A DNA stretch of 64,000 nt from Reinekea sp. G2M2-21 (GTDB lineage: Bacteria > Pseudomonadota > Gammaproteobacteria > Pseudomonadales > Natronospirillaceae). The notes below the pieces were generated by a model, which worked only from the letters and a program-made list of their open reading frames with translations, was not told where the DNA came from and ran no database searches. This document shows positions 29,629-40,284 of the stretch, piece after piece. The stretch spans positions 62,001 through 126,000 of the forward strand of contig NZ_JADPQG010000008.1 in the NCBI RefSeq assembly GCF_015687175.1, in the 5' to 3' direction. A program made the position numbers and the translations under genes. Position 1 is the first letter of the stretch; each line of letters starts with the position of its first letter.

Positions 29629-32361
29629 ATGTCAACCAACCAGAGCTATATGCGCTATTGGGGGAAGGTTAAAAGAACCGAAAGTGAGCATGGAGCGAAC
29701 TTTCACTTGCTGCCGTTTCACAGTTTGGACGTGGCCGCAGTGACGTGGTGCTATTTGGAAAAACGGCCTAAATTTCTAAACGATATTGCTCAGTTTCTTT
29801 CGCTTGAATGCAGTGCACTAAAGCAATTACTTGTTTTCTTTTCCGCCTTACACGACCTTGGGAAATTCGCTTCCAGTTTTCAGAATTTGTATACCGATAC
29901 ATCCGGGTTTTTAGTGAGTGAGCATGCGAATGTTTATGATGGTAAAGAGTATCGCCATGACCGTTTAGGGTTGTTTTTTTGGCAATACATCTGGAAAGGA
30001 AGCTTCTTGCCAAAGTTACTGGCCCAGGACAGCGACGATAGCGAGGAAGATATCGAAGACGGCATTATGCAGTTCGTTAATTGTGCATTAGGCCATCACG
30101 GGAGGCCGTGCAAAACAAAACACACCCAAGGCTTAAAGAAATTTACCCGCGATCATAATGTGATTGCCAGCATCGCGTTTTTCGACGCGCTTTTCGACAT
30201 GTTTCAGCCAGAAGTGCCCGTTGAACAAATGCGCAACAGGGAATGGCAAAAGCGATTGGCACTCGTCTCCTGGCAACTGGCGGGTCTGTATGTGGTCTCA
30301 GACTGGGTAGGCTCGGACAACAGTCATTTCCCTTTCGAATCTGCGCCCAGAGCGTTGAAAGACTATTGGCAAGATGCATTAGTTAAAGCAGAAATCGCTT
30401 TAGATCAGACAGACCTTGTTAAGCCTCTTTCGATACAGCCCTACCGTTCCATTCAGGATCAATTCAATTTCGAACCCACGCCACTACAGCAGTGGGCAGA
30501 ATCGATACCGGTCAACGACTCTCCGCAACTGTTCATACTTGAAGACATTACCGGGTCTGGTAAAACTGAAGCTGCCTTGGCGCTGACGCATCGGCTCTTG
30601 CTGGCGGGAGCGGCAGATGGTTTTTACTTTGGGTTGCCCACCATGGCAACGTCTAACGCAATGTTTTCACGTGTTGCCAGCCAATACTTGTCGATCCTCA
30701 GTAGTGAGCAAGGTGTGCCAAGTATTGTGCTCGCACACGGCGCGCGCGACATGAGTGAACAGTTTCAAGAAGCAATACTCCATGTTGAAAACCCAAGTAC
30801 GCAATACAATTCCGAAGACCAAACAGCAACGGCACAATGCAATCAATGGCTGGCCGACTCACGTAAAAAAGCGCTACTGGCCCCCGTAGGCGTTGGCACA
30901 ATTGATCAAGCACTCCTCGCCGTGTTGCCGCGTCGCCATCAATCACTGCGCTTACTCGGGATGGCTCGAAAAGTACTTATATTCGACGAAATACATGCCG
31001 CAGATGACTACATGTTTGAACTGTTGGAAAGCCTTTTGGCGCTGCATCTACATCAAGGTGGCAGTGCGATTCTCTTAACGGCGACCCTTTCGAAAAGGCA
31101 ACGACAACGACTCATTACTATCTGGCAGAAAGCGGCAGGGTTAGTGCCGGAACCCATTCAAAATACGGCCTTTCCGTTAGCAACCAAAGTCTCGATTGAT
31201 CAGGTGCCATCGCTTCAGGAAATCAGTTTGAAAAGCCGCCCTGATGTGTGTCGATCTGTGGCAATACGGTTTGTACATACATTCGAAAACTGTATCGAAC
31301 GAATTTTGCAAGCGGTTCAGGCCGGAGAATGTGTTGTTTGGGTTCGGAACTCAGTGGATGACGCATTGGAGGCTTATGAAGCATTGGTGGCAGCAATGAC
31401 GACGCCGAGCGATTGCCTGTTATTTCACAGTCGTTTTATTTTGGAGGATCGCAAACGGATAGAAGCGAATGTTTTGGATTGGTTTGGGAAGGAAAGCAAT
31501 GGCCGCGAGCGCAAAGGCAAAGTGTTGGTTGCGACGCAAGTGTTTCAAGAAAGCCTAGATGCCGATGCCGACCTGTTGGTTTCTGACCTATGCCCGATTG
31601 ACGATCTGATTCAACGTGCGGGCAGGCTGCACCGTCACACACGAGACGCCGAGCGTACCTATGTGCGAGACGGGGCAGACAACAGACAGGCACCGGAACT
31701 TTGGTTGCACTGCCCTGAATGGACCCTCGCACCAAGTGCAAACTGGTTGACGGAAAAATTTCGCAATACGCAATATGTCTACCGGTCTCCGGGTCGACTG
31801 TGGCTAGCCTACCGAAAACTCAGAGAGGCAGGGGCTATCGTGATGCCTGACCAAGCGCGAGCACTGATCGAAGCGGTTTACGGCGAAAATGCAAAAGACG
31901 ACATCCCCGAGTCGTTGGTTAACCTGGAAAAAGAACTGGAAGCCGAAGAGCGAAGCAAGGCGCATGTTGGTAAATCCGCAGTGCTTGATTGGAAACGAAA
32001 TGGTTACAGCGATCAAAGTGCTGCCACCTGGTATGAAGATGATATCGATATTTCCACGCGATTTAGTGACATCGAAACCGTTGAGGTGTTACTGGTAAGA
32101 CTGAACGAACGTAACGAAATTGAACCCTGGGTGGGCAGCCAGAAAAACGCTATCGCGTTAAGTACCGTCAAACTGGCTAAACACAAATTTGCGGACAGGT
32201 TGGCCGCTATCCCGGAAAAACTGGAACCCGCACTCGACAAATTTAAAGCCCATCACAAAGCAGCGAAGTATTTGCAGTGCTGGTTGCCAGAATTAGATCC
32301 TGATTTTTCTTACAGCCCTAATCGAGGGTTTTCCTCACAAACCAACAAGGAGGTGAAATGA
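29629..32361 (+). CDS. cas3: CRISPR-associated helicase-nuclease Cas3 (type I-E)
   Basis: Cas3 is recruited to Cascade-bound DNA and degrades the target. The ATG at 29629 follows GGAGGGG; the 910 residues are close to the 888 of E. coli. The N-terminal HD nuclease shows His31 (LPFHSLDVA), the H75-D76 doublet with following Lys (SALHDLGKF) and CALGHHGRP-like NCALGHHGRPC. The superfamily 2 helicase has Walker A TGSGKTEAA (K312), the DEIH box at 453-456 in LIFDEIHAADDY, LLTATLS (motif III) and VATQVFQESLDAD, then LIQRAGRLHRH (motif VI). It overlaps casA by 4 bases, placing it at the head of the operon. All catalytic residues I can name are intact. Confidence 0.96.
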   Translation: MSTNQSYMRYWGKVKRTESEHGANFHLLPFHSLDVAAVTWCYLEKRPKFLNDIAQFLSLECSALKQLLVFFSALHDLGKFASSFQNLYTDTSGFLVSEHANVYDGKEYRHDRLGLFFWQYIWKGSFLPKLLAQDSDDSEEDIEDGIMQFVNCALGHHGRPCKTKHTQGLKKFTRDHNVIASIAFFDALFDMFQPEVPVEQMRNREWQKRLALVSWQLAGLYVVSDWVGSDNSHFPFESAPRALKDYWQDALVKAEIALDQTDLVKPLSIQPYRSIQDQFNFEPTPLQQWAESIPVNDSPQLFILEDITGSGKTEAALALTHRLLLAGAADGFYFGLPTMATSNAMFSRVASQYLSILSSEQGVPSIVLAHGARDMSEQFQEAILHVENPSTQYNSEDQTATAQCNQWLADSRKKALLAPVGVGTIDQALLAVLPRRHQSLRLLGMARKVLIFDEIHAADDYMFELLESLLALHLHQGGSAILLTATLSKRQRQRLITIWQKAAGLVPEPIQNTAFPLATKVSIDQVPSLQEISLKSRPDVCRSVAIRFVHTFENCIERILQAVQAGECVVWVRNSVDDALEAYEALVAAMTTPSDCLLFHSRFILEDRKRIEANVLDWFGKESNGRERKGKVLVATQVFQESLDADADLLVSDLCPIDDLIQRAGRLHRHTRDAERTYVRDGADNRQAPELWLHCPEWTLAPSANWLTEKFRNTQYVYRSPGRLWLAYRKLREAGAIVMPDQARALIEAVYGENAKDDIPESLVNLEKELEAEERSKAHVGKSAVLDWKRNGYSDQSAATWYEDDIDISTRFSDIETVEVLLVRLNERNEIEPWVGSQKNAIALSTVKLAKHKFADRLAAIPEKLEPALDKFKAHHKAAKYLQCWLPELDPDFSYSPNRGFSSQTNKEVK

Positions 32362-33965
32362 ATCTGATTACCGACCCCTGGCTGACGTTCAGACTGGCCG
32401 ATGGCAGCGAAAAAATGTTGCCTATTCATGACATAGCCGACCCGACAGTCATTGATCTTGCGTTGCCCAGAGCGGATTTTTACGGAGCCGCTTATCAGTT
32501 CCTTATCGGTGTTCTGCAAACGACCATCGCCCCTGAAAATAAGCGGGACTGGAAGAATATGTTTCAACAGCCACCCCCCAAAGCCACACTGCAAAACGAA
32601 TTTAAGCGTATCGAGCACGCATTTAATGTGACAGGTGACGGCCCGTTATTTATGCAGGACTTCGACTTGCTGGAAAATGCCAAATCTAGCCCCGTTTCCG
32701 GGTTGCTGATTGAAGCGCCGGGTGAAAACGGATTGAAACTGAATACCGATCACTTCATAAAACGAGGTATTGGAGAGCAAATGTCGCTACCCATGGCGTG
32801 CTTGGCTCTCTTTACACTGCAAATAAATGCACCGAGTGGGGGGCAAGGGCACCGGGTTGGCTTACGCGGGGGAGGACCACTCACAACATTGATCAGGCCA
32901 GCCACGGTGCAAACCCCATTGTGGAAAAAGCTATGGCTTAACGTGATTAATCGTTCTTTCTTTCCATACGACGACCCGAATTTGCACGACGGCTCTGTGT
33001 TTCCTTGGCTCGCACCCACCAAAACAAGCGACAAAAAAGGAACAGAGATTTACGCAACCGATGACAATATTCACGAACTACACATGTATTGGGCGATGCC
33101 ACGTCGTATTCGACTGGAAATTACCCAGGGCAATGCATCCTGTGCGGTTAGTGGTCTTAATGTAGATACCTACGTGACCAATTACCGAAGTCAGAACTAC
33201 GGCGGCAATTACTCCGGTAATTGGCGGCACCCGTTGACGCCTTATAAGTGGGACCCAAAAAAGCCAAACTCAGACCATTTGTCGGCCAAAGGCCAGCCAG
33301 GCGGTATTAACTACAAAATATGGGCCGCGTTGTTGCTGGCCAGCGAGAAAGAGGGTCAGCTCTGTGCCACGGTGGTTGAGCATTTCTACGAGGTGCACCG
33401 ATATCTGGAGCAAGAATACACACAGTTCCCTGCGCTTTGGGTGTTTGGGTATGACATGGACAACATGAAAGCGCGTGGTTGGTACTCGGCAAGCCTTCCT
33501 ATATTTAACGTGCCTGTTGAGCAGCAGGAAGACGTGTTTGATACGGTTAAAACATTGCAGGAACTGGCGTCAAAAGCACTGTCCCAGTGTCGGTCGCAAT
33601 TGAAAGCCGCCTGGTTTTCAAGGCCAGGTGACGCCGGGGGGGATTTTTCGTTTGTTGACGTAAGTTTCTGGCAGCGAACCGAAAATGCCTTTTATGAAGC
33701 CGTAAATACTATTGTTGAAACGACCCAAAAAACCGACTCACCGCTATCACCAGACAGTGCGCAGCGATGGGTTAAGACCATTCAGCGTACGGTTGTGGAT
33801 ATTTTTGACGAATTTGCCCTGTCCGAATTAGGTAACGAACGCTCCATGGCCAAGCGAATAAAAGCCCGGCAATTTCTGACAGGATGGCTGTACGGCAGTA
33901 AAGACATCAAAAAATTTAGGGCAGATTTCCAAATAGACACCTTAAAGGAGGTAGCGAATGGATGA
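32358..33965 (+). CDS. casA: Cascade large subunit CasA/Cse1 (type I-E)
   Basis: Cse1 recognises the PAM and recruits Cas3. The 535 residues are a little longer than E. coli Cse1 (502). The chain opens NLITDPWLTFRLADGS, the usual family start, and carries the conserved glycine-rich loop GGQGHRVGLRGGGPLTTLI (about residues 155-172) that reads the PAM region, followed by LWLNVINR and VFPWLAPT. The C-terminal part is a four-helix bundle in the family and looks helical here. The ATG overlaps the cas3 stop (ATGA), and the stop overlaps casB by 8 bases, so subunit ratios are probably set by coupled translation. Confidence 0.95.
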   Translation: MNLITDPWLTFRLADGSEKMLPIHDIADPTVIDLALPRADFYGAAYQFLIGVLQTTIAPENKRDWKNMFQQPPPKATLQNEFKRIEHAFNVTGDGPLFMQDFDLLENAKSSPVSGLLIEAPGENGLKLNTDHFIKRGIGEQMSLPMACLALFTLQINAPSGGQGHRVGLRGGGPLTTLIRPATVQTPLWKKLWLNVINRSFFPYDDPNLHDGSVFPWLAPTKTSDKKGTEIYATDDNIHELHMYWAMPRRIRLEITQGNASCAVSGLNVDTYVTNYRSQNYGGNYSGNWRHPLTPYKWDPKKPNSDHLSAKGQPGGINYKIWAALLLASEKEGQLCATVVEHFYEVHRYLEQEYTQFPALWVFGYDMDNMKARGWYSASLPIFNVPVEQQEDVFDTVKTLQELASKALSQCRSQLKAAWFSRPGDAGGDFSFVDVSFWQRTENAFYEAVNTIVETTQKTDSPLSPDSAQRWVKTIQRTVVDIFDEFALSELGNERSMAKRIKARQFLTGWLYGSKDIKKFRADFQIDTLKEVANG

Positions 33966-34521
33966 CCAAACACAGAGGCAAGTCACTCGCTGGTGGCAAA
34001 GTATGTTTTTGCATGCCAGTGAGTTGAAGGAGAAAGGCATTGTTCCTGCACCTACGTCGCAGAAAGCGCAATTGAAGCGATGTGCGAATGTTGAAGGAGC
34101 GATGTTAACCACAGGTTTTCAGGTGTTGTGGCAATCCTTGCCTGATACGGTTACGGAAACATACACAACAAAAGGCATAGAAAGTTGGGCGACAATTGCT
34201 GCAGTTCTGGTGTGTGTCAAGAAGGATATCTCGACATCACTCGCGAAAGCAGCCGGACAAAAACGAGAAGGTTCTGATAAATCAACCGTGAGTGAATTGC
34301 GTTTCGCACAACTGCAAAATGCCAAGACGCCGAATGAACTGTTAATTAGGCTGCGGCGGATTATTCAACAGCTCGAAGGAAGCGTAAATGTTGCGCTCCT
34401 CGCCTCCGACATTCAGCAATGGTATGAGGAATTTTACCAGCTTCGCCCCCGCAAAGCGGATAAACGTATTTGTACGCAATGGGCGATGGACTATTACCGC
34501 GCTGCTTCAACTAAAAAATAA
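33958..34521 (+). CDS. casB: Cascade small subunit CasB/Cse2 (type I-E)
   Basis: This 187-residue helical protein holds the Cascade backbone and the non-target strand; two copies are present per complex. It is recognised from the N-terminal phrase VTRWWQSMFL, the middle LKRCANVEGAMLTTGFQVLW and the C-terminal LLASDIQQWYEEFYQ, which matches the family's DLL.W end. Position between casA and casC confirms the call. It starts 8 bases before the casA stop, downstream of AAAGGAGG, a strong ribosome-binding site, consistent with a higher copy number than CasA. Confidence 0.93.
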   Translation: MDDQTQRQVTRWWQSMFLHASELKEKGIVPAPTSQKAQLKRCANVEGAMLTTGFQVLWQSLPDTVTETYTTKGIESWATIAAVLVCVKKDISTSLAKAAGQKREGSDKSTVSELRFAQLQNAKTPNELLIRLRRIIQQLEGSVNVALLASDIQQWYEEFYQLRPRKADKRICTQWAMDYYRAASTKK

Positions 34522-34543
34522 TCTCGATTAAAAGGAAACCTAA

Positions 34544-35584
34544 ATGAGCCAATTCATTCAACTGCATTTATTGACATCCTACCCACCATCTAATTTAAAC
34601 CGTGATGATCTTGGGCGGCCAAAAACTGCAAAAATGGGCGGTTTTGATCGCCTTCGGATCAGTTCGCAAAGCTTGAAACGAAACTGGCGCGTGTCTGACT
34701 TGTTTGAAGAAGCCTTAAAGGGGCATATAGGCACTCGGACAAAAAAACTGGGACTGAAGGTACTTGAAAAGCTTAAAGACGCAGGTATTAAAGAAAAGGA
34801 TGCCTTTGCATGGGCTGAAAAAATTGCCAACGTGTTTGGCAAAACTGAAAAAGACAGTGTGGAAATTGCACAGCTTGTGCATATCAGCCCTGAAGAACAA
34901 CAGGCAATAGACCAACTGGTGGCGAAGCTGATAGCTGAGTCCAGAGCGCCGGACGACGAAGAATTAAAACTACTCAAAGCCGAATCAACCGCAGTCGACA
35001 TCGCCATGTTTGGACGCATGTTAGCTTCGAGCCCGGCGTTCAATGTAGAAGCGGCTTGCCAAGTCGCCCATGCCATAAGTGTCCACAGCATCGTCGTAGA
35101 AGACGACTATTTTACCGCAGTGGATGACTTAAATGACAAAGCCGAAAGCTCTGGCTCTTCCCATATTGGAGAATCCAGTTTCGCAGCCTCTGTCTTTTAC
35201 AGCAATATTTGTATTAACAAAACACTGCTGTTGGAAAACCTGGACGGCAACGAAGAACTCGCCAACAAAGCAATACAAGCATTAACCGAAGCCGCCGTCA
35301 AAATTGCCCCCAAAGGCAAGCAAAACAGTTTTGCATCGCATGCCTACGCCAGCTACGTACTGGCGGAAAAAGGTCAACAACAACCTCGTTCTTTATCGGT
35401 TGCCTTTTTAAAGCCAATTGAAGGGAAAGTCGAAGGTATGGCAAGCGAAGCCATTCTAAGTATGCAAAATACAGTTGAGAAGATGGACAAGGTTTACGGT
35501 GCGTGTGCTGACGAACGTTACCAACTTAATGCAATAGCGGGCGAAGGATCATTTGCGGAATTAATGGACTTCGTTATTCGTTAA
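34544..35584 (+). CDS. casC: Cascade backbone subunit CasC/Cas7 (type I-E)
   Basis: Six copies of Cas7 coat the spacer part of the guide RNA. The 346 residues fit the E. coli length (363). The opening QLHLLTSYPPSNLNRDDLGRPKTA and the following GGFDRLRISSQSLKR (in pieces) are the family signature; GSSHIGESSFAASVFY, the region of the RNA-gripping thumb, and KQNSFASHAYASYVL follow. The gene has its own ribosome-binding site (AAAAGGAAA, seven bases from the ATG) after a 22-base gap, the usual way this highly used subunit is boosted. Confidence 0.95.
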   Translation: MSQFIQLHLLTSYPPSNLNRDDLGRPKTAKMGGFDRLRISSQSLKRNWRVSDLFEEALKGHIGTRTKKLGLKVLEKLKDAGIKEKDAFAWAEKIANVFGKTEKDSVEIAQLVHISPEEQQAIDQLVAKLIAESRAPDDEELKLLKAESTAVDIAMFGRMLASSPAFNVEAACQVAHAISVHSIVVEDDYFTAVDDLNDKAESSGSSHIGESSFAASVFYSNICINKTLLLENLDGNEELANKAIQALTEAAVKIAPKGKQNSFASHAYASYVLAEKGQQQPRSLSVAFLKPIEGKVEGMASEAILSMQNTVEKMDKVYGACADERYQLNAIAGEGSFAELMDFVIR

Positions 35585-35602
35585 CGGATTGGGGAATACG
35601 CA

Positions 35603-36334
35603 ATGAAAGAGTATTTGGTATTCAGACTTTACGGAGCGATGGCCAGTTGGGGGCAAGCCGCTGTTGGTGGTGACCGCCCGACAGGGTTGCAGCCCACGCG
35701 ATCTGCCTTACTGGGACTGTTGGGCGCAGCGTTAGGTATTAAACGCGACGACGAAGAGGCGTTGTTAACGCTGCAAAACAGTGTGCGTTTTGGTGTCAAG
35801 CAATGTGTGCCGACAACGTTGGTTAGAGACTATCACACCACGCAAGTACCGTCGCATAGCAAGAAAAGAGTGCATAGAACTCGCGCCAGCGAGTTGCGCG
35901 AGGAGAAACTCAACACGATTTTGTCTTCACGAGATTACCGGTGCGATGGCTTATGGGTGGTTTCGGTAGCGCTGACTGAAACCGCACATTACAGTCTTGA
36001 GCAATTAAAAAGTGCGTTACTTAACCCCGTCTATGCATTGAGTTTGGGGCGAAAATCGTGCCCGCCTTCGCTGCCACTCATGCCCACAATAGCAGAATTT
36101 AGTGGCTTGAAATCTGCCTTAGACCATTGCTTTCCAGCGCTGACGCGCAGTGATAAAGAAGATGCGCTATGGCTACACAAATCAAACCAAGCGACTTATT
36201 TTTGGGAAGGTGACGCAGCTGAAATCGACTGCGAACGAACACTGACTTTTCAGCCGTGGGACGAACCCATAAGCCGAAGCCGCTGGCAATTCAAGCAAAG
36301 TACGTTGCACCAAGTTACGATGGAGGAAGGCTAG
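35603..36334 (+). CDS. casD: Cascade subunit CasD/Cas5e
   Basis: Cas5e caps the 5' handle of the guide RNA. The 243-residue chain opens LVFRLYGAMASWGQAAVGGDRPT, of which FRLYGAMASWG is the RAMP-type strand plus glycine turn seen in all Cas5e proteins. TRSALLGLLGAALGI and the later LSLGRKSCPPSLPLMP, the LGRKSCPP box, are further signatures. It starts 18 bases after casC and its TAG stop shares a base with the GTG start of casE. Confidence 0.94.
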   Translation: MKEYLVFRLYGAMASWGQAAVGGDRPTGLQPTRSALLGLLGAALGIKRDDEEALLTLQNSVRFGVKQCVPTTLVRDYHTTQVPSHSKKRVHRTRASELREEKLNTILSSRDYRCDGLWVVSVALTETAHYSLEQLKSALLNPVYALSLGRKSCPPSLPLMPTIAEFSGLKSALDHCFPALTRSDKEDALWLHKSNQATYFWEGDAAEIDCERTLTFQPWDEPISRSRWQFKQSTLHQVTMEEG

Positions 36335-37014
36335 TGTACTTAACGAAAGCAACAATGAGACAGTCAGTGCAGGCTGCCAAAGAATTTTTGTCCATTCAAA
36401 GTAACGGCCCCTACGCATCGCATCAATTAATATGGACGCTATTTGAATCTACTCAGGAAGATCGTAGTTTTTTATTCAGAGAAGAAACAACCGCGTCAGG
36501 CCAGGCAGAGTTTTATATTCTATCGGATTCGAAACCACTTCAAGACAGCCCCATTTTGGCGGTGCAGAGCAAACCTTTTTCTCCTTATCTTGAAGCAGGC
36601 ATGCGGTTAGCGTTTCGACTACGGGTAAATCCTACGGTGACGACAAAGAACGAAGATGGTAAACAGAAGCGTCACGATGTCATGATGCATGCCAAACATA
36701 TCGCGAAAGAGAGCGGCGAACAGGACCCACAAGCGATAAAAGACGCAATGGAATGCGCTGCAAAAAGATGGATATGTCATGCAGAACGGCTTCACGGTTG
36801 GGGGATCAGCCTGGATGTAGAACCGGAAGTCGAAAACTACACCCAGCACCGAAGCAAGAAAGGAAATAGCCAAGCTATTCGATTTTCCAGTGTCGATTAT
36901 CAAGGGTTACTCACCGTACAAGACCCCGAGAGATTTTTAAATCAGTTGTCTCGTGGCTTTGGACATGCCAAAGGATTTGGATGCGGGCTAATGCTGATTA
37001 AAAAAGTCGGGTAG
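36334..37014 (+). CDS. casE: CRISPR RNA endonuclease CasE/Cas6e
   Basis: Cas6e cuts the precursor RNA in each repeat and stays bound to the 3' hairpin. I start it at the GTG at 36334 because GGAGG precedes it by seven bases, it abuts the casD stop (TAGTG), and it yields the family opening MYLTKATM. That gives 226 residues (E. coli has 199). The likely catalytic His is at 30, in YASHQLIWTLF, the same setting as E. coli His20. The glycine-rich C-terminal RAMP loop reads SRGFGHAKGFGCGLMLI. A frame open further upstream overlaps casD and should not be annotated. Confidence 0.93.
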   Translation: MYLTKATMRQSVQAAKEFLSIQSNGPYASHQLIWTLFESTQEDRSFLFREETTASGQAEFYILSDSKPLQDSPILAVQSKPFSPYLEAGMRLAFRLRVNPTVTTKNEDGKQKRHDVMMHAKHIAKESGEQDPQAIKDAMECAAKRWICHAERLHGWGISLDVEPEVENYTQHRSKKGNSQAIRFSSVDYQGLLTVQDPERFLNQLSRGFGHAKGFGCGLMLIKKVG

Positions 37015-37044
37015 ACGATTTAAATGGATGTAAGGTGAACAACA

Positions 37045-38249
<1,205 letters not shown>

Positions 38250-38341
38250 CGTCCATGAGATCTTTAAAAATTTATTGAAAAAAAGCTGGTAGAAAAAGTC
38301 GCAGCGATTTTTATCTTATAAATCAATCGTGTACAGTAAGA
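38250..38341 (+). promoter_or_regulatory. CRISPR leader
   Basis: The 92 bases between cas2 and the first repeat are AT-rich with several A and T runs, as expected for a leader that promotes array transcription and directs spacer insertion. AATCAATCGTGTA, about 15-27 bases before the first repeat, is a near match to the integration host factor consensus (WATCAANNNNTTR), with the final triplet off. TATAAA lies just upstream. Confidence 0.75.
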
Positions 38342-40125
38342 GTGTTCCCCGTGCCCACGGGGATGAACCGTAGGGTTTCTTTTCAACTCCGAGTACTCCG
38401 GGGTGTTCCCCGTGCCCACGGGGATGAACCGTCATATCATCCATCAGCGCACTAAACTCAAGCGTGTTCCCCGTGCCCACGGGGATGAACCGTGCCTAAC
38501 TTGGGCGACATGACTAAATTCAAAGTGTTCCCCGTGCCCACGGGGATGAACCGGCGTTATCTCAATTAACTTGTTTCTACGTTAAGTGTTCCCCGTGCCC
38601 ACGGGGATGAACCGAAATATCCAAGGTGGCAGGAGCCGATTATTCAGTGTTCCCCGTGCCCACGGGGATGAACCGATAGTTTCGAATCAAGTCAACGCGG
38701 TTAATGTGTGTTCCCCGTGCCCACGGGGATGAACCGGCTTCATCTCGGGGTCTTGCATCAGCGCTGTCGTGTTCCCCGTGCCCACGGGGATGAACCGCGT
38801 CTTCCGGTGTAATGCGATATTTAGGTCGAGTGTTCCCCGTGCCCACGGGGATGAACCGATGTCACGTTTTCAAGTCGATGAGGCTATTAAGTGTTCCCCG
38901 TGCCCACGGGGATGAACCGTATCTGTGCTTAATGCTTATTGCATCGCGTATGTGTTCCCCGTGCCCACGGGGATGAACCGTCAGTTTACTGGCGGTACTT
39001 GCTCAACTACCGGTGTTCCCCGTGCCCACGGGGATGAACCGTGATAGCGTTCGCTCTTGCGTGATGCCGTCTAGTGTTCCCCGTGCCCACGGGGATGAAC
39101 CGACTTACGCGCCGAAATGCTGCCCAAGGTGTACGTGTTCCCCGTGCCCACGGGGATGAACCGCACCGGCATCATTATTCGTTGTATTCGTGAACGTGTT
39201 CCCCGTGCCCACGGGGATGAACCGAGTATTTCACGGGTGATGACGATTCCGTTTCCGTGTTCCCCGTGCCCACGGGGATGAACCGATGACCAACTGTTGA
39301 TCAAAACAAAAAAATTGGTGTTCCCCGTGCCCACGGGGATGAACCGTTTGGCCGCGCCGCCATTCGCACCGTGGGTGAGTGTTCCCCGTGCCCACGGGGA
39401 TGAACCGGCGGTGTTGTCGGTGATGAGGTAAGAGTTGATGTGTTCCCCGTGCCCACGGGGATGAACCGTTTCACGCCTGATTCAGAGCAAACCGTTTTAA
39501 GTGTTCCCCGTGCCCACGGGGATGAACCGTCGAATGGAACGGCAGCAAGGAATTTAACGAAGTGTTCCCCGTGCCCACGGGGATGAACCGGTGTATCAGC
39601 ACTATGGCTCGGCCAATTTCAGGTGTTCCCCGTGCCCACGGGGATGAACCGAATTCGGTAGGCGAACCCATACCTGAGCATTTGTGTTCCCCGTGCCCAC
39701 GGGGATGAACCGGCGGTGTATCCCAGTCCCAAGAGCTGATCTGAGTGTTCCCCGTGCCCACGGGGATGAACCGCCCTTAGAGGAATGTATGAATTTAAAC
39801 GACTTGTGTTCCCCGTGCCCACGGGGATGAACCGCATTCAAGGCCAAAACCCGACCCAAGCGGAACGTGTTCCCCGTGCCCACGGGGATGAACCGTATCT
39901 GTGCTTAATGCTTATTGCATCGCGTATGTGTTCCCCGTGCCCACGGGGATGAACCGTCTCTGTTTCACCGTCGTCATTAACACGGGTTGTGTTCCCCGTG
40001 CCCACGGGGATGAACCGCACCGTTTTCTCTGGGGGTTTCCGATGAGTAAGTGTTCCCCGTGCCCACGGGGATGAACCGTTAATTTTATGAGTAACGCTCC
40101 GGTAGTGGCTGTGTTCCCCGTGCCC
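38342..40125 (+). CRISPR. Type I-E CRISPR array: 29 intact repeats, a truncated thirtieth, 29 spacers
   Basis: A 29-base repeat beginning GTGTTCCCCGTG and ending CACGGGGATGAACCG (overlapping halves share the central C) recurs every 61 bases without exception from 38342 to 40078; spacers are all 32 bases. The inner CCCCGTG / CACGGGG arms form the hairpin that Cas6e cleaves. All 29 repeats look identical. The thirtieth, at 40111, keeps only its first 15 bases before unrelated sequence begins at 40126. Spacers 10 (38920-38951) and 26 (39896-39927) are identical; the rest differ. The usual degenerate terminal repeat is absent, so the true old end of the array has been lost. Confidence 0.99.
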
Positions 40126-40267
40126 GCTTTGGTGTCCTGTACTTGATAGTCGTTTAAAAAAATTGCCGTCTGATTAGGTCCGTCGGTGAAAGTGTCTATA
40201 TCGAAAAACAATTTGTCTTCCGTGTTGGGGGCAAAAGGAATGTAGTATTCGTGATCTTATTTACTCA
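40126..40267 (-). pseudogene. Decayed third copy of the Imm11-like immunity gene, fused to the array
   Basis: Read on the minus strand from 40267, the sequence starts like the two intact copies (ATG AGT AAA, then DHEYYIPFAPNTEDKLF), but codon 4 is TAA in place of TAT/TAC. A 25-base deletion between short AAAACA repeats, and at least one further small deletion, destroy the frame. Similarity continues to the FLNDY region, about 50 codons into the gene, and ends where the truncated CRISPR repeat begins. It is clearly non-functional. Confidence 0.88.
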
Positions 40268-40284
40268 TTGGCCTGCCTGCAACG

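Noticed and set aside
38640-40020. Minus-strand open frames across the CRISPR array with repeated VHPRGHGEH / SSPWARGT / FIPVGTGNT phrases
   Set aside because: They are translations of the 29-base repeat in the three frames. The 61-base period gives a regular peptide pattern; there is no protein here.
38371-40110. Self-targeting spacers against this window
   Set aside because: I compared spacers with the window by eye only and saw no clear match. This is not a proper search, so I make no claim either way.
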